A DNA stretch of 64,000 bases, taken from NCBI RefSeq assembly GCF_963675165.1, contig NC_087383.1:3254979-3318978 (forward strand). The letters are read 5' to 3'. Below, piece after piece: positions 59,177 through 64,000 of this stretch. The first letter of the stretch is position 1. The number at the start of each line of letters is the position of its first letter. The position numbers were made by a program, and so were the translations under genes. The DNA is from Halichondria panicea. Taxonomy: Eukaryota > Porifera > Demospongiae > Suberitida > Halichondriidae. The notes beneath the pieces were generated by a model that did not search any database, had not been told where the DNA came from, and was given only the letters and a program-made list of their open reading frames with translations.

Positions 59177-62138
59177 CTAGAATAGTTGCTGTCCAGTAAG
59201 TAAGAATCTCTTGGGGTGAGTTTTGTCAGGGTCTGGCCTTGCTAGAGCATTTTGTACTCTCCGTTTGTAGAGCAGCTCCTCTTCCCTGCCAATGGTTATC
59301 TCCCTCTGTGTCTGCTCTTCCTCTAGCTTCTTCACAGCCCGAGTGTAGCCCATTTGCTGTTGGAGATGTCTCTGATAATCCAACTTGACCTGAAGGAGAA
59401 AAAAGGCTACAGTCAAACTATGGGTTGATGTACGGATCATTTTAAATCTGTAATGAGATGCTGATCTCAAAACTTACTCAGCAGAGAGCCTATCACAAAA
59501 TATATGAAGGACGTACCAACATGTTTTCCTCTTTTTGCTTTTGTTCCAACTGCCTGTGTTTCTCAAAGTTGATTAGCAACTGCTCTCTCTCTTTCTCTTC
59601 CACTAGTTTCTCTTCCTGGATCTTGGCCACTGCAAAAAACGCAAACAGTCACTGAAAATGAAAACAAGCATCCCATGAAGCAATTTATGAGCTCGTAGCT
59701 GTGTTCAACATGACCCAGTAAAGTGATAAGTTCGTAAAATAATTTCTCAATACGCTGAAAAGGTCCAAATGTAGCTATCAAACGTAGTTACAAAACAGGT
59801 ACCTACATTTCTCTTGTATCTGTTTCTTCCTTGTTTCAAGCACATTCTGTAAGAGTTTCTTTCTAGCCTCTCTTTCCATCCTCCACTGGTTCACCCTCTT
59901 GGCCCACTGTTTCTGGACCTCCTCATTGAGCAGGGCATCCAATTCCTTCTCCTTATTTTTTTCCTCCTCAGCCTGAGAAGCCAGGTAGTCACGATAACAC
60001 TTCACCTCATCACGCAGCTGGTTCTGTATGAGGTGAATAATGATTACGAACAGGTAATTTTTAATGATCACATACTAATACTGTATGGTGTACACTATAC
60101 ATACGTGTACCTATATCAGACAGTGCATTACCTTTTTGTTTAAGTGGTGCATAGCTTCATTGCTACTCTCAGTCAGCACTTGCTCCAGGAGCCTCATATC
60201 CATGGCAAGCTCCTCTTGGGCTTCCTTAGCCTAAGCAAGTAAAAGATAAAAATAGGAATTGAAGCTAGTGCCCTTACCAACCACTAACTACTCTAACCTC
60301 TATTAGCAGATTTAAACTACGTACTTGGTAACTACTACCATCCAACCAAACGCTATTATATAGCCCACCTGCTTCTTCAGTTTAAGCTTCAATGAGTAAT
60401 CAATGTCCATTTTCCTTCGGGCCTGGGTCCTCCTTTTTTCTTCCTTCATTTGCTGCTCTTCCATTGCTCTTATAGCAGCATCTTCACGCTGGGAAGGGTG
60501 TCATTTTGATTTGCTATCAGAGTATGATAGATCTTAACTCACCAGTAGATCAGCTTCTTGCTCCTTGAGCCTCTTTTGATCCTGAAGCTGCTCATTCTTG
60601 GAAGCTGTTTGCAATGTCAACGCCTGGAATTAAACAGTCACAGTCAACCAGTAATAATTATATACACCTTCTGACTTACCTTGATCATTTCCTTGTTCCT
60701 CTCTATCTGTAGAACACCATCCATCTCCTCTCTAGCACACTTGGCCAAACGATCCTTCTCCCACAAGCCAGCATAGAACTGCTCCTCTGAATATAATTGC
60801 ACATAACTTTACGTCATGCTCACTTCATTGCATGGTGCTCACCTTGTTCTTTTATTCTCTTCTTCTCTGCATTGAGTCTGAGTTGCTCTGCCCTTTCCTC
60901 ACATACCCCATCCTGGTGATGCTTACTCTGAATGCTGCGCAACTCCTCACACTGGCCCCTGAATCATTACAATCAACATGAGTACAGTCTATGTATGCAT
61001 ACACGTTACCATAAATCGTGTACAGGAAAAGGAGTCACACAGCAGCTACACTCAAGGAGAGTACATACACTGCCGGTAGCCTTACCTCCATCTCTGTTCT
61101 AGCTTTCGCTCGACGAGTGCCAGTCTCTCAGCCTCTCTCTTCTCTTTGAGACTGCGTGCCCTCTCCCTCATTTTAGCCTGTTTCTCAAGAGGTGTCTCCT
61201 GTCTTCCTGCCATTTCAATCAGATACTGTTCCTCCTCTGTCTTCAGTAACGACCTCAGTCTGGTTGAAGGGGAAGATCATAATTATAACAATTGTAATTG
61301 TCCAAAGACTACTAGTCTACTTTGCCCTGCCTAAGATTCTCCTACGAAGATCTTGTAGCAATTATCAATTGATCACTTCGAATTCGAGGCAGCACAATAA
61401 AAATACCACGTGAAAGATTGCATGTTACCAAGAATAAGCTACTCATGATGCTACGTAAACAAATACTGAGGCTAGCTGGATAAACAACCACATTGGGTCA
61501 CCAATTATAATTTAAGTGCCTATCAGAGATTACAGACAACTTTTAACTTACTGATCTCTCCTCTCTTCTAGACTGAACTGCTGCTGTTTGAGGAGGCTCT
61601 CCATGCGACGCTGAATGGTATTCTTCTGAATCTTCTTATCAGTAGTCTCTACCCATTTTGTCTATTGGGAAAAGAAGTTTGCACAGTTATTACAATCCCC
61701 ATTAGTATGCTCCTTCTAAGGTGTAGCATAAGCTGAGGTGACATTTGTACATTAGCAAGCTATCAGCAGCAAACCATAGGTGAAGTTTTCATAACTAATT
61801 ATTCAGGGGGGAGTTCATGCAGTGGACAAATTAATTGAAATTTGTTATGTACCTTCAGATCGAACTGCTTGCTGTATTTGATGATGGTGTTGACCTCCTC
61901 TCGTAGCTCATCCTGCCTCCGTCTCTCCAGAATCAGGTGGTCCCTTGGACGGCCCATTGATGGCTTTGCATGCTATTAAAAGAGTATAACTATTATAAAA
62001 TTATGCAGTTTCCAATATTATTAGATCTATAGCTATGATATGTACGTAGATAGCTACGAGGCTCACAATAGCCACAGAATGTGGAGTATGGCCTGTGACC
62101 TCTCTGCTTCTGCGTATTCTGACTGCACTCAGCTCCAT
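59177..62138 (-). CDS. CFAP53: Cilia- and flagella-associated protein 53 (CCDC11)
   Basis: Complete 12-exon gene giving 513 residues, essentially the length of vertebrate CFAP53 (about 514). Exons in coding order: 62067-62138, 61853-61972, 61552-61661, 61086-61259, 60843-60958, 60680-60786, 60543-60623, 60369-60488, 60132-60230, 59807-60023, 59517-59629, 59177-59389; phases agree. The protein is almost entirely charged coiled coil (trichohyalin-plectin-homology type). Alignable blocks are the N-terminal REVTGHTP ... KPSMGRP, the mid-region ASQAEEEKNKEKELDALLNEE, and the C-terminal YQRHLQQQMGY ... HPKRF. In animals CFAP53 is an inner protein of ciliary doublet microtubules and centriolar satellites, needed for motile cilia; sponges have motile cilia on choanocytes and larvae. 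MNS1 or CFAP45 are alternatives within the same fold, but both end motifs favour CFAP53. An X-box lies 68 bp upstream of the start. Confidence 0.87.
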
Positions 62139-62413
62139 CCTAACGATTACACACACACAGCTACAGAAACTGTTTATCCGGGCTAGCTCTCCGGAGATAC
62201 AACTCGTTGCTATGGCAATGATTACATAAGAAGTAATTATAGTTTAACCACACCCACTTTAGTATCAGGGTGTGTCACTCTCGGTGTTGTGTGAAAACCA
62301 AGTTGATTGTTTGCCTTCAAGCTGCTAGATCTACCTCTGTGAGCTTTGAAAGAGCTAGAGTGCGTTGGCGTTGTGCATTGTGATAAGTCCTGGAGTGTCA
62401 CATGTGCTAGACC
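62139..62413. promoter_or_regulatory. 275-bp head-to-head promoter
   Basis: CFAP53 (minus) and the gene at 62414 (plus) start 275 bp apart and diverge. The interval is less AT-rich than its surroundings and contains an RFX-type X-box at 62206-62219. A shared bidirectional promoter is the simple reading. Confidence 0.6.
62206..62219 (-). promoter_or_regulatory. RFX X-box motif upstream of CFAP53
   Basis: GTTGCTATGGCAAT differs at two positions from the ideal palindromic X-box GTTGCCATGGCAAC, and both half-sites keep their core. X-boxes bind RFX factors and mark cilia genes, typically within about 150 bp of the start codon; this one is 68 bp upstream of the CFAP53 Met. Confidence 0.65.
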
Positions 62414-63994
62414 ATGAGTGGTGAGTTTATATCGTCTATTGCAGCTTTAATTAACAGTAAATAGAATCTCTACCTAGATCTCCTATAAAACACCTCATCA
62501 GTTTTGTGTGATTGGGTGATTGGCACCACCTTAAATGTTTTACGTGTTGTGCAGAGCCGGGACCACGTGAGCTGGATGACATGGCCTCTGTACCTGCATC
62601 GGGTACGTTATTAATGATATTGATGATTAGACCATAGAATCTATGATCTGATTAGACCACTAGATGTCATACATATGCTATGATGTGTGTTGTATCGGGT
62701 GTGTCAACTTAATGCATGCCAATTAAATGCTCGTTACGTCATTGGCATGGCAACTTCGTTTCAACTCTCAATTTAGACGATAGATGGTGCTTATCTTGTA
62801 ACATAATTATACATGCATGTTTATGTACGTATTATAATTTGTGATTATTGCTCTAGGCAATTAGTTAAAATGTGAAGTGTTTTCCTTTCCCTATAATTCC
62901 TCACTGTGGGATCTAAGGTATCCTTAGACCACTGTAAACAAACCTTTCATACATGTAGCTTTGGGTTCTGGTGTATGAAAGATTATCCTAGTCCTGTAGT
63001 GATTCTGTGTGACCCGTGTATGGTTGCATTATACACTGCTGCAAGGTTTCAGTCTCAAATTAGACATTAAGATAAAAATATCTGTTTGATGCAAATCGAT
63101 GTACCTCGGATTTCTGATAGCTTTGTTGTTGATAGGCACTAGCAGGAGTGCATTGGAAATACACTATCCAGAAAGATTAAGCTCACTTTCAATTTGTGTT
63201 ATTGCTGTTATAATATTTTATCGCTGCTAAGCTTGTATGTTTCGTAAACTGCTTTCTAGTACTGATGATGTAATGTATGGTTGATATGCATTCCTGTAGG
63301 TACTATGACTATTGAAGTTGTGGAGGAGCCCTCACCTCAGAAATCAGAGCAGGGTAAGGCAATTCACTCATCTGTGTGTACGTTTCTGAGTATGGCTTAT
63401 TCACCTTCTCATAATTGGTTACATTTATAATTGTATTCATGAGTGTGTATGATTACTAAGCCTATGCCACTCCTTGACCATGCTATTGTTAGCTAAAATG
63501 AATAATTAGGTATGCTAGCTCTTCTGGATTACACTTTCATCAAAACATTATGCTCTCTCCGTGCAGGTAGTCAACAGGGGTTGCTAGCCTCGGGTGGCGA
63601 CACAACACAAGAAGGATCCCCAGTCAAGGATGGGGGCGGGGCTCCACAGCAGGATCAGGAGGAGGCGGTCCCGGAGAAGCTGGCTGATGACGATGCACCC
63701 AAGGAGGCGCTCTGGAGGAGGGTGCTCTATTGGTTCTTCCCGAAACTAAGGAGAGGTGAGTTGGACTGTTACCTGTCCAGTGTAAAGTGTGGGATTACTG
63801 TAATTCATACAATGGATACTGTACTCCGGCTCATGTGTACAAAGCATATTCATTGCAATTCATTATACACGTAGGCATTGTCTAACGTTAGGTGTATATT
63901 TTTGACAGAGAATAATTGATCTACCTTTACAGTTGAGAAGCACCGTGACCTGATAGCCAATGATAACGAGTACAATGCAGTGTTCAAGTACTGT
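62414..63994 (+). CDS. Unidentified gene, first five exons (runs off right edge)
   Basis: Exons 62414-62420, 62555-62602, 63300-63353, 63567-63755 and 63933-63994 join in phase to 120 codons, and the last donor (GTAAGT) ends the window, so the gene continues. The first 80 or so residues are low-complexity, acidic and Gly/Gln/Pro-rich (MSEPGPRELDD start). Then comes a basic-aromatic segment (LWRRVLYWFFPKLRR) and a conserved-looking block (EKHRDLIANDNEYNAVFKYC). The Trp/Phe-rich stretch could be membrane-proximal. I do not recognise the family. Exon 1 codes only MS plus one base, so this start depends on the splice reading; the head-to-head position with CFAP53 supports it. Confidence 0.6.
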
Positions 63995-64000
63995 GTAAGT

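Overview
The window looks like demosponge nuclear DNA, most likely Amphimedon queenslandica or a close relative (inference; no search was run). It is AT-rich, has short GT-AG introns and many palindromic miniature transposons, and combines an expanded family of GABA-B-like class C receptors with a NACHT-LRR gene and Death-fold exons. Exon boundaries below were read by eye from splice sites and conserved reading frame; every multi-exon model keeps a consistent phase throughout.

Region 1 (about 1-44.4 kb) is a head-to-tail array on the minus strand of seven complete GABA-B-receptor-like genes plus a 5' fragment at the left edge. Each complete gene has the same 15-exon plan: signal peptide, Venus-flytrap ligand-binding module (exons 1-8), seven membrane segments (exons 9-13, the first four with one segment per exon) and a short tail with a coiled-coil-like stretch (exons 14-15). 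Predicted proteins are 836-869 residues. Neighbouring copies are often only 220-240 bp apart. Copies 4, 5 and 6 are recent duplicates carrying a large intron 12 packed with transposons. Copies 3-6 share a GC-AG intron at that position.

Region 2 (44.4-48.6 kb) has no recognisable gene. It holds transposon remnants, including a 770-bp element with 60-bp inverted repeats and a perfect 9-bp target duplication, and a miniature element nested inside another.

Region 3 (48.6-58.2 kb, plus strand) is one large NLR-type gene of nine exons, predicted 2,368 residues. It has an N-terminal NACHT NTPase, a long LRR region containing a tandem array of 194-residue units, and Death-fold-like exons at the C-terminus, the reverse of the usual NLR order. 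A casein-kinase-1-like exon fragment lies in one of its introns.

Region 4 (59.2-64 kb) holds a complete 12-exon ciliary gene, CFAP53/CCDC11 (minus strand, 513 residues). It is head-to-head with the first five exons of an unidentified gene (plus strand) that runs off the right edge. The 275-bp shared promoter contains a near-consensus RFX X-box.

The receptor array and the NLR are both recently amplified surface or immune-type families; the only clearly conserved single-copy gene seen is CFAP53.
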